The position numbers and the translations under genes were made by a program. A DNA stretch of 64,000 nt from an uncultured Oleiphilus sp. (GTDB lineage: Bacteria > Pseudomonadota > Gammaproteobacteria > Pseudomonadales > Oleiphilaceae), in contig CAJWBE010000002.1 of NCBI GenBank assembly GCA_913020045.1, forward strand, positions 124,001-188,000. Reading direction: 5' to 3'. The notes under the pieces are model-generated. The model did no database searches. It saw nothing but the letters and a program-made list of their open reading frames with translations, and had not been told where the DNA came from. Below, piece after piece: positions 9,780 to 19,074 of this stretch; positions within the stretch are counted from its first letter, which is position 1, and every line of letters starts with the position of its first letter.

Positions 9780-9790
9780 TCTTTAGATTT

Positions 9791-10144
9791 ATGCAAACCA
9801 ATGAACTTAAAAAAGTCGCTCTGCATGCGCTTGAAGAGCTAAAAGCTGATAACGTAAATGTGATCGATGTAAGTGAAAGAACGAGTGTCACAGATGTGCT
9901 TATTATTGCGTCAGGCACGTCGAGCCGCCACCTAAAGTCGCTTGCGGATAACGTGGTTTCTGAAATAAAAGAAAAGGGCGGTAAGCCGCTTGGCGTTGAA
10001 GGCGCTGACTCGAGTGATTGGGTGTTGGTTGATCTAGGCGGTGTTGTCGTACACGTTATGATGCCAGCTGCTCGATCATTTTATGACCTTGAGCGATTTT
10101 GGACGGATGACCCTGGTGATATGGGTGTCATGACAGAACACTAG
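9791..10144 (+). CDS. rsfS: Ribosomal silencing factor RsfS
   Basis: 117 aa protein of the Iojap/RsfS family, which binds ribosomal protein uL14 and blocks joining of the subunits during starvation. Family motifs include [36 protein letters not shown] and [20 protein letters not shown]. It lies between nadD and rlmH as in many bacteria. Confidence 0.94.
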   Translation: MQTNELKKVALHALEELKADNVNVIDVSERTSVTDVLIIASGTSSRHLKSLADNVVSEIKEKGGKPLGVEGADSSDWVLVDLGGVVVHVMMPAARSFYDLERFWTDDPGDMGVMTEH

Positions 10145-10198
10145 GTTTTATCGTTTTTTTTGTTTCTCTGATGTTTGATCAGGACTTTTCTTGGCGCC

Positions 10199-10669
10199 AT
10201 GAAAATAAAGATATTAGCGGTGGGCTCAAAAATGCCTGCGTGGGTGCTAGAAGGTGTCAAAGAATATTTCAAACGCTTTCCTCGCGACATCAAAATTGAA
10301 TTCATCGAGATTCCATTAGGTAATCGTGGAAAAAATGCTGATGTGCAACGCGCAATTAAGCAGGAGTGCGATCAGCTTTTGTCTCATGTCGACAGCTCTG
10401 ACCACGTTATTGCACTTGAGGTTAAAGGGCGCAGTTGGAGCACCGAAAAATTAGCAGAAAATATGAAAGCGTGGCAGATGGATGGGCTTAATGTGGCCTT
10501 GCTCGTTGGCGGGCCGGACGGCCTTAATGATGACTGCCGACGCCGTGCGAACCAGCAATGGTCTTTGTCCGCTCTCACACTGCCTCACCCTATTGTTAGG
10601 GTTATTCTCGCCGAACAACTTTACCGAGCTTGGACTGTCACGCAGAATCATCCATATCATCGAGCATGA
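10199..10669 (+). CDS. rlmH: 23S rRNA pseudouridine(1915)-N3-methyltransferase RlmH
   Basis: SPOUT methyltransferase acting on pseudouridine 1915 in helix 69 of 23S rRNA. From the ATG at 10199 it has 156 aa, against 155 in E. coli. It begins MKIKILAVGSKMP and carries LLVGGPDGL and the C-terminal knot segment ILAEQLYRAWTV, ending in NHPYHRA. The frame could start at a TTG at 10175, but the family N-terminus fits 10199. Confidence 0.94.
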   Translation: MKIKILAVGSKMPAWVLEGVKEYFKRFPRDIKIEFIEIPLGNRGKNADVQRAIKQECDQLLSHVDSSDHVIALEVKGRSWSTEKLAENMKAWQMDGLNVALLVGGPDGLNDDCRRRANQQWSLSALTLPHPIVRVILAEQLYRAWTVTQNHPYHRA

Positions 10670-10745
10670 ACAGCTATGATCACACAGCGTTACCGGCCTT
10701 TCATTGTCATGCTTTGCGTCAGGCAAAGCTAAAGTGTGTTAATTA

Positions 10746-12623
10746 ATGATCTCTGATCGCCGCCTTAAAGACTCCAATAGGGAGCAGCGAATTTTTGCAT
10801 TTAGGTCGCTCGTTGCGCTTTTTTTCGTGGCCGTAATGAGTATTGCTTTGGTTGTCCGACTCTATGATCTGCAGCTCGTCAACGCTGACCACTTTCGTAC
10901 GCTATCCGATAAAAATAGAATGCAGCTGCAGTCTATTCCACCAACTCGCGGATTAATCTTTGATCGCAACGGCGTGTTGCTAGCGGATAATCGTCCTGTT
11001 TTTAGTGTGAGTCTTATTACTGAGCGTGTTGAGGACAAAGATCTCACTATAAAGCGTTTGGGGCAGGTCATAGATATTACGCCTGAGCAGGTGGAGCGTT
11101 TCCATAAACGCTTGAAACGAGCACGCCGCCCCTATCAACCGGTCGTGCTGAAAAGTAAGTTGACTGAAGAGGAGATCGCTAGAATAGAGGTGCGTAAACA
11201 CGACTTCGACGGTGTCGAAGTGCATGCAGAGCTTGCGCGTTATTACCCGCTAGGTGATGCGACAGCGCATTCGTTGGGTTATGTTGGACGCATCAATGAA
11301 AAAGACCTTGAAAAGGTCGATCAAAAAAATTACTCGGCCACTAATTATATTGGAAAGCTTGGTGTCGAGCGTTTCTACGAGTCGGAATTGCACGGTACTG
11401 TTGGTTTACAGACTGTAGAAACGAATGCAGGAAACCGAGTAATGCGAGTGCTTGATCGTGTAGATCCTGAGCCTGGTAAAGACCTTATTCTACATATGGA
11501 CTCTAGGCTTCAGTTAAGCGCAGTCGAGTTGTTAGGTGATCGCCGAGGCGCGGTTGTTGCAATCGAGCCTGCAACAGGCGGTATTTTAGCGCTCGTCAGT
11601 ACCCCAAGCTTTGATCCTAATAAATTTGTCACGGGAATCGATTACAAAAGCTACGCACAATTGCGCGACTCGTTGGATTTGCCGCTATTTAATCGCGCAT
11701 TGAAGGGGCAGTATCCTCCGGGGTCTACGATCAAACCGATGATTGCTTTGGGGGGGTTGGATGTTAAAGCAACCACTCGAAATTATTGGATTCAGGATGA
11801 AGGTTGGTACCAGCTAAAAAATGATGAGCGGATCTACCGTGACTGGAAGCGCCGTGGGCATGGCAAGGTCGATTTGCACGAGGCGATTGTCCAGTCTTGT
11901 GATACGTATTATTACGACCTTGCATTTAAGATGGGCGTTGACGAAATGTCTCGATATCTGGGTTATTTCGGGTTCGGTAAAAATTATGCACTTGATATTT
12001 CTGAGGCCCGCAGTGGCATTCTCCCTAGTCGGGACTGGAAGCGGGGTTTCAAAGGTCGGTCATGGTATCCAGGTGATAGTTTGAATATGGGGATCGGTCA
12101 GGGTTATATGCTGGCGACACCATTGCAGCTTGCGACAGCAACGGCGGTTATGGCGAAAAGCGGCGACTGGAAGCGACCTGCGATGCTTAAAGAGACTGGC
12201 GATGGTTCAATAGTGCTTAGTCAGCGATCGATGGAGACGCCTACCTTTTCGATTACCAATCAAGATGATTGGGTTTATGTCCAGGAGGCAATGGAAGGTG
12301 TCATGCATGGTCGTCATGGAACAGCTCGTGCCAGTGGTAAGAATGCGGAGTATCGTATGGCGGGAAAAACCGGCACTGCGCAGGTAGTCTCGATTCCTCA
12401 AGGAGAGGAATACGATGCGGAGGCTCTGGCGGAAAGGCATCGTGATCACGCGCTATTCGTCGGATATGCACCGACAAAAGACCCCCAGATTGTGGTCGCT
12501 GTGATCGTTGAAAATGGTGGTGGTGGGAGTACCTCGGCCGCGCCGATCGCCAGGGCAATGTTTGATCGATGGCTTGCGTTACAAAGCGCTGACGATGCGA
12601 GTGAACCACTTAATGAGCAGTAA
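10746..12623 (+). CDS. mrdA: Peptidoglycan transpeptidase MrdA (PBP2)
   Basis: Class B penicillin-binding protein that crosslinks lateral-wall peptidoglycan in the elongasome with RodA. One N-terminal membrane anchor (about residues 20-40) is followed by the non-catalytic dimerisation domain, with PPTRGLIFDRNG at 65-76. The transpeptidase domain has all motifs: SxxK at Ser327-Lys330 (GSTIKPM), SCD at 384-386 and KTGT at 541-544. Length 625 aa is typical. It overlaps rodA by 11 bases. Confidence 0.95.
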   Translation: MISDRRLKDSNREQRIFAFRSLVALFFVAVMSIALVVRLYDLQLVNADHFRTLSDKNRMQLQSIPPTRGLIFDRNGVLLADNRPVFSVSLITERVEDKDLTIKRLGQVIDITPEQVERFHKRLKRARRPYQPVVLKSKLTEEEIARIEVRKHDFDGVEVHAELARYYPLGDATAHSLGYVGRINEKDLEKVDQKNYSATNYIGKLGVERFYESELHGTVGLQTVETNAGNRVMRVLDRVDPEPGKDLILHMDSRLQLSAVELLGDRRGAVVAIEPATGGILALVSTPSFDPNKFVTGIDYKSYAQLRDSLDLPLFNRALKGQYPPGSTIKPMIALGGLDVKATTRNYWIQDEGWYQLKNDERIYRDWKRRGHGKVDLHEAIVQSCDTYYYDLAFKMGVDEMSRYLGYFGFGKNYALDISEARSGILPSRDWKRGFKGRSWYPGDSLNMGIGQGYMLATPLQLATATAVMAKSGDWKRPAMLKETGDGSIVLSQRSMETPTFSITNQDDWVYVQEAMEGVMHGRHGTARASGKNAEYRMAGKTGTAQVVSIPQGEEYDAEALAERHRDHALFVGYAPTKDPQIVVAVIVENGGGGSTSAAPIARAMFDRWLALQSADDASEPLNEQ

Positions 12624-13761
12624 AGATTTTATTAGGCAGATGCCGGGTGCCGATCAGCACTTAGGTAAAGGGTTGGGGCTTGCATATCGCCTTCATATTG
12701 ATTGGGTGATGTTGGTCTTGCTGATCATTCTTTGCCTTGTAGGTTTGGGTGTTCTTTACAGTGCCAGTGGCCAAAGTATCGTGCATGTCAAAGCCCAGCT
12801 GACTCGCTATGGCATTGCTTTTGGTGTGATGTTTGTGTTTGCGCAAGTGGAGCCCGAAACCTACAGGCGTTGGTCTCCATGGCTATTTCTGGCTGGCTTA
12901 GCCGCATTAATTGGCGTGCTGCTTTTTGGCGCTGGTGCAAAGGGTGCGCAGCGTTGGTTGCAAGTGCCGGGCCTTCCTCGATTTCAACCGTCTGAATTTA
13001 TGAAACTTGTCGTGCCAATGATGATTGCTTGGTACTTATCGCGTCGTTTTATCCCTCCTAATGTTAAGAATGTTTTGGGAGCATTGGTGCTCGTTTTTGT
13101 TCCTGTTATCTTGATCTTCAAACAGCCCGATCTTGGAACGTCGATTCTTATTGCAGCATCGGGATTGTTTGTCTTGATGTTTGCGGGAATCAGCTGGCGC
13201 TTGGTGTTTGGTTGTGGCGGGTTGGTGGCCTGTTTTGCGCCGGTGATGTGGATGTTTGTCATGCGCGACTATCAGAAGCAGCGTGTGTTGACGTTTTTGG
13301 ATCCTGAAAGCGATCCCTTGGGTTCGGGTTGGAATATTATTCAATCAAAAACGGCTATCGGCTCAGGTGGCGCATGGGGGAAGGGTTGGCTTGAAGGTAC
13401 TCAGTCACAGCTTAACTTTCTTCCGGAAAGTCATACCGACTTTATCATCGCGGTGCTGGCGGAAGAGTTCGGATTTGTTGGTGTAATTCTTTTGCTGTGT
13501 TTATATTTGATGATCGTGATTCGAGGTTTGGTGATCGCGATGAATGCGCAGAGTTCTTACGCTAGATTATTGGGTGGCAGCTTGGTATTAACATTTTTCG
13601 TCTACGTGTTTGTCAATATCGGGATGGTTTCGGGGATTCTGCCAGTGGTGGGCGTTCCTCTTCCGTTGGTAAGTTATGGCGGGACCTCTGCTGTGACGTT
13701 GATGGCGGCCTTCGGTGTGCTAATGTCGATTCATACACACCGAAAAATGCTGTCTCGTTAA
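12613..13761 (+). CDS. rodA: Rod-shape SEDS glycosyltransferase RodA
   Basis: SEDS-family polytopic membrane enzyme that polymerises glycan strands from lipid II during elongation, paired with PBP2 just upstream. About ten membrane helices are visible, with family motifs GAKGAQRWLQVP, RFQPSEFMKL, FKQPDLGTSI, FLPESHTDFI and LPLVSYGGTS. The start is uncertain. ATG at 12613 gives 382 aa and overlaps mrdA by 11 bases; ATG at 12595 is also possible. The open frame back to 12508 lies inside the mrdA coding region. Confidence 0.93.
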   Translation: MSSKDFIRQMPGADQHLGKGLGLAYRLHIDWVMLVLLIILCLVGLGVLYSASGQSIVHVKAQLTRYGIAFGVMFVFAQVEPETYRRWSPWLFLAGLAALIGVLLFGAGAKGAQRWLQVPGLPRFQPSEFMKLVVPMMIAWYLSRRFIPPNVKNVLGALVLVFVPVILIFKQPDLGTSILIAASGLFVLMFAGISWRLVFGCGGLVACFAPVMWMFVMRDYQKQRVLTFLDPESDPLGSGWNIIQSKTAIGSGGAWGKGWLEGTQSQLNFLPESHTDFIIAVLAEEFGFVGVILLLCLYLMIVIRGLVIAMNAQSSYARLLGGSLVLTFFVYVFVNIGMVSGILPVVGVPLPLVSYGGTSAVTLMAAFGVLMSIHTHRKMLSR

Positions 13762-13842
13762 GGTGATGGCGTCTTTTTTAATTAAAGCAGTAAATAAACA
13801 TAAAATAAGCGATATCAATTAGCAGGAAAAGGAGTAGTTGTA

Positions 13843-14829
13843 GTGATAACAAGGTTAGCAGGCGTGTTTAGTAAGGTGGTTGGTCTGTCTGTACTGGTCG
13901 TTTCGCAGGCTTCTTTTGCGGGTTACGAGGGACGAGAAGATGTTGATGCCTTTATTGATGACTTGGTGTCTGAGCATCAGTTTGACCGTGAGTCTCTTCG
14001 CGCGGTTTTTAAAAAAGCTGAGCAGAAAGAAAGTATTCTCAAAGCGATCGCTCGACCAGCCGAAAAACGCCTAGAGTGGGCGGGTTATCGGAAGATTTTT
14101 ATTCGCGATGATCGCATAAAGCGTGGCAAAGCCTTTATGAAAGAGCATGCGGAAACGTTCGCGCGCGCCGAAGCCAAATTTGGAGTGCCAAAGGAAATTA
14201 TCGCGGCGATCATTGGCGTTGAAACGCGTTATGGCTCTAACAAGGGTAGTTATCGTGTGATCGATGCTTTAGCGACATTGGGTTTCGACTATCCTCCGCG
14301 CAGTAAGTTTTTTAAAAGCGAGTTGAAGCAGGTATTTTTGTTGGCGCGTGAACAAGGTTTTGATGTGGAGGAGCTTAAAGGCTCTTACGCTGGAGCGATG
14401 GGGTACGGTCAGTTTATTCCCAGTAGTTACCGGCATTATGCGGTGGATTTTGATGGCGACAATGTCGCTGATATTCTGAATAATCCTGTTGATGCGATCG
14501 GCAGTGTTGCGAACTACTTTATAAAACATCGCTGGAAGGCCGGGCAGCCCGTTGCTGTGCAAGCTCAGTATTCTGGTGCCGAAGATAGTGAGCTTTTTTT
14601 CAAGAGTTTAAAGCCTAAGCATACCTTGGCAGACCTTTATGAGGGAGGCGTAGCAACGCTTGATGGTTTGGATCCTACTCGAAGTGCCCGTTTGCTTCGC
14701 TTAAATGCAGAAGATGGTGTTCAGCATTGGGCGACCTTTCAAAACTTTTATGTGATTACGCGGTATAACCATAGCCACCTTTATGGCATGGCGGTGTTTG
14801 AATTGTCCGAAGCATTGCGTGCCGAATAG
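13843..14829 (+). CDS. mltB: Lytic murein transglycosylase B (MltB)
   Basis: Cuts peptidoglycan glycan strands to leave 1,6-anhydro ends. GTG start with AGGAG 9-10 bases upstream. The N-terminus is a signal peptide ending near SQASFAG. The catalytic Glu is E127 in IIGVETRYGSNKGSYR. AGAMGYGQFIPSSYRHYAVD and the following Asp-rich segment are MltB hallmarks. Unlike E. coli MltB I see no lipobox, so it may be a soluble periplasmic form. Its place next to mrdA-rodA and rlpA is conserved. Confidence 0.92.
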   Translation: MITRLAGVFSKVVGLSVLVVSQASFAGYEGREDVDAFIDDLVSEHQFDRESLRAVFKKAEQKESILKAIARPAEKRLEWAGYRKIFIRDDRIKRGKAFMKEHAETFARAEAKFGVPKEIIAAIIGVETRYGSNKGSYRVIDALATLGFDYPPRSKFFKSELKQVFLLAREQGFDVEELKGSYAGAMGYGQFIPSSYRHYAVDFDGDNVADILNNPVDAIGSVANYFIKHRWKAGQPVAVQAQYSGAEDSELFFKSLKPKHTLADLYEGGVATLDGLDPTRSARLLRLNAEDGVQHWATFQNFYVITRYNHSHLYGMAVFELSEALRAE

Positions 14830-14844
14830 AGGGGAGAGCTGAAC

Positions 14845-15726
14845 GTGTTCGTGTCCAGGTTTAGTGTTGTTGCATTGGCGGCGGTGATGCTTATCGTGTT
14901 GTCCGCATGTTCGCAGTCGCGTTATAAATTGCGCAATGATACCGCGCCGGTGGGCGATTTCGATTTTTCTAATGTGCCCGATGCAACACCTATTTGGGAG
15001 CCGATTTCGCCGCAGGGAAACGCAACACCCTACAAGGTGAATGGTAAGCAATATGAAGTTATTGAAACTGCTAGAGGGTATGCCGAAGAGGGTGTGGCGT
15101 CGTGGTATGGGCTGAAGTTTCATGGTGAGCTAACCTCGAATGGCGAAGTTTACAATATGTACGAAATGAGCGCGGCTCACAAAACGCTTCCGCTTCCGAC
15201 TTATCTAAGGGTCACTAACTTGGATAACACAAAGTCAATTGTTGTTCGCGTAAATGATCGAGGGCCGTTTCACAGTGATCGAGTTATTGACTTGTCATTT
15301 GCCGCTGCGAACCGTTTAGGTTTTGCCGACAAGGGGACGGCCCGCGTCAAACTGGAGGCGATTACGCCGGCGTTACCGGTTGCAGGTGGCGCTAAACCGT
15401 TAGACCCCGCAGCAAAAACTAAACTGGGCGTGCCTGTTTCTAAGGTATCCCCAGGCCCGGTGGATAAACTTGCTCCTTTTGTTCAGGTTGCTGCATTTTC
15501 AAACGAGAAGTCTGCGCAGAATGCACTGGCGGCACTGGAGAGAAGATTCTCTTTTGATAACGCCTTTGTGGCGCGTTCGACGGTGCAGGGGCGATCGGTT
15601 TTTCGTGTCAGAGTCGGGCCGTTAGCCGATGCGAAAGAGGCGCTGCGTATTCGGCAAAAAATTGAACAAGCAGGTATCGGTGAGCCAATTGTGATAACCC
15701 GTTCGGTTCTTGCGAAGGACCGCTAA
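14845..15726 (+). CDS. rlpA: Septal lytic transglycosylase RlpA (lipoprotein)
   Basis: Outer-membrane lipoprotein that in Pseudomonas cleaves peptidoglycan strands lacking stem peptides at the septum. GTG start preceded by GGGGAGAG. Signal peptide with lipobox LSAC (Cys22). A double-psi beta-barrel domain spans about 75-165 (GVASWYGLKFHGELTSNGE, then RVNDRGPFHSDRVIDLS), with the catalytic-type Glu and Asp-Arg-Gly-Pro motif. A C-terminal SPOR domain (about 215-290) for binding denuded glycans follows a proline-rich linker. Confidence 0.93.
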   Translation: MFVSRFSVVALAAVMLIVLSACSQSRYKLRNDTAPVGDFDFSNVPDATPIWEPISPQGNATPYKVNGKQYEVIETARGYAEEGVASWYGLKFHGELTSNGEVYNMYEMSAAHKTLPLPTYLRVTNLDNTKSIVVRVNDRGPFHSDRVIDLSFAAANRLGFADKGTARVKLEAITPALPVAGGAKPLDPAAKTKLGVPVSKVSPGPVDKLAPFVQVAAFSNEKSAQNALAALERRFSFDNAFVARSTVQGRSVFRVRVGPLADAKEALRIRQKIEQAGIGEPIVITRSVLAKDR

Positions 15727-15893
15727 AGCACCAGATTAACATTAGATTACTTATTGTAGATATGACCTAGCTTGTCGCTTGAAGCAGGGTGATTAAGGGT
15801 TTTAAATCGGTTACACTTCTGGCTCTTAAATCACCACTTAAAAAATCAGTGGTAGGCACTTATTTATCGTTACATTTCAGGTCCCAGCTATCA

Positions 15894-17051
15894 ATGAAAT
15901 CACCTTTTAGATTATCAGCTATCGCTCTTATCGTGTTGTGCTTATCAAGTCTTGCGCTTGCTAGGCCTGCTCTGATTCCGGCTCCCCCGCAAGTCTCTGC
16001 CAGCTCATATATTCTGCTGGATGCAGATAGTGGTGAAGTGATCGTCGAGAGCAATAGTCGTCAAGAGTTACCGCCTGCCAGTTTAACGAAAATGATGACG
16101 GCCTACATTGTTGAGGCAGAAGTTGCAGCCGGCAATATTAACCTTTATGACGAAGTGCCAGTCAGTGTTAAGGCTTGGCGTACAGGTGGCTCTAAAATGT
16201 TTATTAAGGAGGGCTCAAAAGTCGTCCTTGAGGATCTGTTGAAAGGGGTGGTTATTCAGTCGGGCAACGACGCAAGTATTGCGTTAGCTGAATATGTGGC
16301 AGGCAGTGAAGACGCCTTTGCTGACATTATGAACCAACAGGCTGTTATGTTGGGCATGACGAACACACACTTTATGAATGCAACTGGCTTGCCTGCCGAA
16401 GGCCACTACTCAACAGCTGCCGACTTAGCCGTGTTAGCGAAGGCTATTATTCAAGATTACCCTGAGCAGTACGCTCTGTATGCCGATAAGTACTTTACCT
16501 ATAACAATATCAGACAGCCTAACCGCAACCGTTTACTTTGGCGTGATAAGTCAGTCGACGGTTTGAAAACTGGGCACACGGAAGAAGCGGGTTTTTGTTT
16601 GGTCGCCTCGGCGGTTCGAGACAATATGCGCTTAGTTAGCGTTGTTATGGGGACCAATAGTGAAGAGGCTAGAGCCAAAGAAACGCAAAAACTATTGAAT
16701 TACGGTTTTCGCTATTACAAAACCCATCAGTTATATGCCCCGGCTGAGGAGCTGACAACTAGTCGAGTTTGGGGTGGCTTAACCGATCAGGTATCGCTTG
16801 GTGTTGCTCAAAATGTGATTGTTACGATACCTCGAGGTCATAAAGACGCCTTGGACGCAAAAATTGATCTAGACCCAACGATCAAGGCGCCAATTGAAGT
16901 GGGGCAAGAGTTTGGTCGCTTAGTGGTTAAGCTTGACGGAGAAATTGTCGTTAATGAATCTCTAGTTGCGTTAGAGCCGGTGGAAGAAGGTGGCTTTTTC
17001 AAGCGAATCTGGGATTGGATTAAATTACTATTTATCGGACTGTTCGCATAG
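15894..17051 (+). CDS. dacA: D-alanyl-D-alanine carboxypeptidase (PBP5/6 family)
   Basis: Low-molecular-weight PBP that trims the terminal D-Ala of peptidoglycan stems. From ATG 15894 (385 aa) it has a signal peptide ending near LALA-RPALIP. The active-site motifs are SLTK at 63-66, SGN at 123-125 and KTG at 225-227. A C-terminal beta domain and an amphipathic end (FFKRIWDWIKLLFIGLF) serve as membrane anchor, as in PBP5. A GTG at 15789 would add 35 residues and bury the signal peptide. ybeD starts directly after its stop. Confidence 0.94.
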   Translation: MKSPFRLSAIALIVLCLSSLALARPALIPAPPQVSASSYILLDADSGEVIVESNSRQELPPASLTKMMTAYIVEAEVAAGNINLYDEVPVSVKAWRTGGSKMFIKEGSKVVLEDLLKGVVIQSGNDASIALAEYVAGSEDAFADIMNQQAVMLGMTNTHFMNATGLPAEGHYSTAADLAVLAKAIIQDYPEQYALYADKYFTYNNIRQPNRNRLLWRDKSVDGLKTGHTEEAGFCLVASAVRDNMRLVSVVMGTNSEEARAKETQKLLNYGFRYYKTHQLYAPAEELTTSRVWGGLTDQVSLGVAQNVIVTIPRGHKDALDAKIDLDPTIKAPIEVGQEFGRLVVKLDGEIVVNESLVALEPVEEGGFFKRIWDWIKLLFIGLFA

Positions 17052-17330
17052 ATGACAAATGATCAAGCGCCTGATGCGCCGAAAATCGAATTTCCATTAG
17101 ATTACCCGATTAAGGTAATTGGAAATAATGATGACGACTTTGCGGAGTTGGTCGGCGCTATTATAAAAGACTATGACCCCAAGTTTGACGCAGCGACGAT
17201 TGTTAAAGTGCCAAGCTCGAAAGGAACGTTTGTTTCGTTGCGTTTTAGTATTTGGGCTACAGGTGAAGACCAGCTAGGAAAGATGCATCAAGCACTAATA
17301 AAACTAAATTGCGTAAAAATGGTTTTGTAA
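17052..17330 (+). CDS. ybeD: YbeD family protein (DUF493)
   Basis: 92 aa alpha/beta protein of the YbeD family, with IEFPLDYPIKVIGNND at the N-terminus and a conserved end (KLNCVKMVL). The fold resembles a small regulatory ACT-like domain, but the role is not established. The position between dacA and lipB is the same as in E. coli. Its ATG abuts the dacA stop. Confidence 0.9.
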   Translation: MTNDQAPDAPKIEFPLDYPIKVIGNNDDDFAELVGAIIKDYDPKFDAATIVKVPSSKGTFVSLRFSIWATGEDQLGKMHQALIKLNCVKMVL

Positions 17331-17341
17331 AAGGAGTAACG

Positions 17342-18025
17342 ATGACTGCGGTAAAAGGTGGAATTGCGAATGCTCAGCATTTAACTGTCAAAATGTTTGA
17401 TGGCTTGCTTCCGTATGAACCAGTATGGAAGGCAATGCAGGACTTTACGGATCAGCGTGATGCCGCGACCGAAGACGAAATTTGGGTGCTGCAGCATAAT
17501 CCTGTGTTTACTCAGGGCCAAGCCGGAAAAGCTGAACATGTGCTTTCTCCGGGAGATATTCCTGTTGTGCAGGTAGATCGAGGCGGTCAAGTTACCTATC
17601 ACGGCCCAGGTCAGCTCGTTGTTTACTTGATGCTGGATATTGATCGACTAGGTCTCGGTGCACGTGAGCTGGTTACGCAAATTGAAAAATCCATTATATC
17701 GGTTCTTAAGTTGTACGGGATCGAGTCAGAAGCAAAGCAAGACGCGCCAGGAATCTATATCAGTGATAAAAAAGTGGGGTCGATCGGCTTACGTATACGC
17801 AAAGGTAAGTCGTTTCATGGCTTGGCTTTAAATGTCGATATGGATATTGAGCCCTTTACACGTATTAATCCTTGTGGTCATGAAGGTTTAGAGATGACTC
17901 AGTTGGCCAGTTTTCCGAATACTGAGGCGTTGGAGCAGGTAGCAGGCCGTTTGGTTCGTGCGATTCAAGAAGCGTTTGGTTATACAGATATTCTGATGGA
18001 ATATTGCGACGCCATAGAGAAGTAG
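17342..18025 (+). CDS. lipB: Octanoyl-ACP:protein octanoyltransferase LipB
   Basis: Transfers octanoate from acyl carrier protein to lipoyl domains; LipA then inserts sulfur. The start at ATG 17342 has AGGAG at a good distance (AAAAGGAGTAACG). The catalytic dyad is visible as Lys144 (DKKVGSIGLR) and Cys178 (RINPCGHEGLEMTQ). Other family motifs are DRGGQVTYHGPGQLVVY and HGLALNV. 227 aa, normal length. It lies three bases from lipA. Confidence 0.95.
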   Translation: MTAVKGGIANAQHLTVKMFDGLLPYEPVWKAMQDFTDQRDAATEDEIWVLQHNPVFTQGQAGKAEHVLSPGDIPVVQVDRGGQVTYHGPGQLVVYLMLDIDRLGLGARELVTQIEKSIISVLKLYGIESEAKQDAPGIYISDKKVGSIGLRIRKGKSFHGLALNVDMDIEPFTRINPCGHEGLEMTQLASFPNTEALEQVAGRLVRAIQEAFGYTDILMEYCDAIEK

Positions 18026-18028
18026 ATT

Positions 18029-18985
18029 ATGACGGAAAGAAAAAAGGTTGTTCAGGGCGAAAAACTTCGTGGAGCGGATAAGGTCGCTCGTATTCCTGTG
18101 AAGGTAATTCCCACCGAAAAAATGTTGCGTAAACCTGATTGGATTAGAGTGCGCGTTCCCGCTACGCCGCGTATTGATGAGATTAAGAAGAAGCTTCGCA
18201 AGCATGGCTTGCATACTGTTTGTGAAGAAGCTTCGTGTCCTAATCTTGGTGAGTGCTTTGGCGGAGGTACTGCGACATTTATGATTATGGGTGATATCTG
18301 CACGCGGCGCTGCCCGTTTTGCGATGTTGCGCATGGGCGACCTAATGCCTTGAACGCGGACGAACCAAAAGAGCTAGCTGAAGCTATTGCTGATATGGCG
18401 CTTAATTATGTTGTGATTACATCCGTTGATCGAGACGATTTACGTGATGGTGGCGCACAACATTTTGCCGACTGTATCCGCGAAACGCGCGAACGAGCTC
18501 AAGATATTGAAATTGAAGTTTTGGTCCCTGACTTCAGAGGCCGCATGGACGTTGCACTAGAAATTATGAGTCAAACGCCCCCAGACGTGTTCAATCATAA
18601 CTTGGAAACAGTGCCTTCTCTGTATAAGAAAGTACGCCCGGGATCGGATTATGAGTGGTCCTTACAGTTGTTGCAGCGATACAAAGCACTTGTCCCTCAA
18701 GCGATGACAAAGTCTGGTTTGATGCTTGGAATTGGTGAAGAGTTAGCTGAAGTAGAGCAGGTGATGTCGGATTTGCGGGCTCATGATGTTGATATGTTAA
18801 CCCTAGGTCAGTACCTTCAGCCTAGTCGCGAGCACCTTGCGTTAGAGCGCTTTGTGACGCCTAAAGAGTTTGATGATTTGGCGGTGCTAGGCAAAAAAAT
18901 GGGTTTCAAGCATGTTGCTAGTGGCCCAATGGTGCGCTCTTCATATCATGCAGATAAGCAGGCGAAGGGCGAAAAGGTCGGTTAA
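18029..18985 (+). CDS. lipA: Lipoyl synthase LipA
   Basis: Radical-SAM enzyme that inserts two sulfur atoms into octanoyl groups. Both [4Fe-4S] sites are intact: the auxiliary cluster C65-x4-C70-x5-C76 and the SAM cluster C91-x3-C95-x2-C98 (CTRRCPFC). The conserved Ser near the C-terminus ([10 protein letters not shown]), a ligand of the auxiliary cluster, is present. 318 aa, normal. Last gene of the long plus-strand run before a change of unit. Confidence 0.96.
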   Translation: MTERKKVVQGEKLRGADKVARIPVKVIPTEKMLRKPDWIRVRVPATPRIDEIKKKLRKHGLHTVCEEASCPNLGECFGGGTATFMIMGDICTRRCPFCDVAHGRPNALNADEPKELAEAIADMALNYVVITSVDRDDLRDGGAQHFADCIRETRERAQDIEIEVLVPDFRGRMDVALEIMSQTPPDVFNHNLETVPSLYKKVRPGSDYEWSLQLLQRYKALVPQAMTKSGLMLGIGEELAEVEQVMSDLRAHDVDMLTLGQYLQPSREHLALERFVTPKEFDDLAVLGKKMGFKHVASGPMVRSSYHADKQAKGEKVG

Positions 18986-19074
18986 GGGTCGCGGGTCTAT
19001 TTCTAGTTAGGGGCCTTTTGGCTCCAGTCTTAGGCTCTCAAGGCTTTGGTATGTTAAGCAAAGAGTAGTTCCTC

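Noticed and set aside
14701-15123. Minus-strand open frame of 140 codons
   Set aside because: It overlaps the ends of mltB and rlpA antisense and matches no family.
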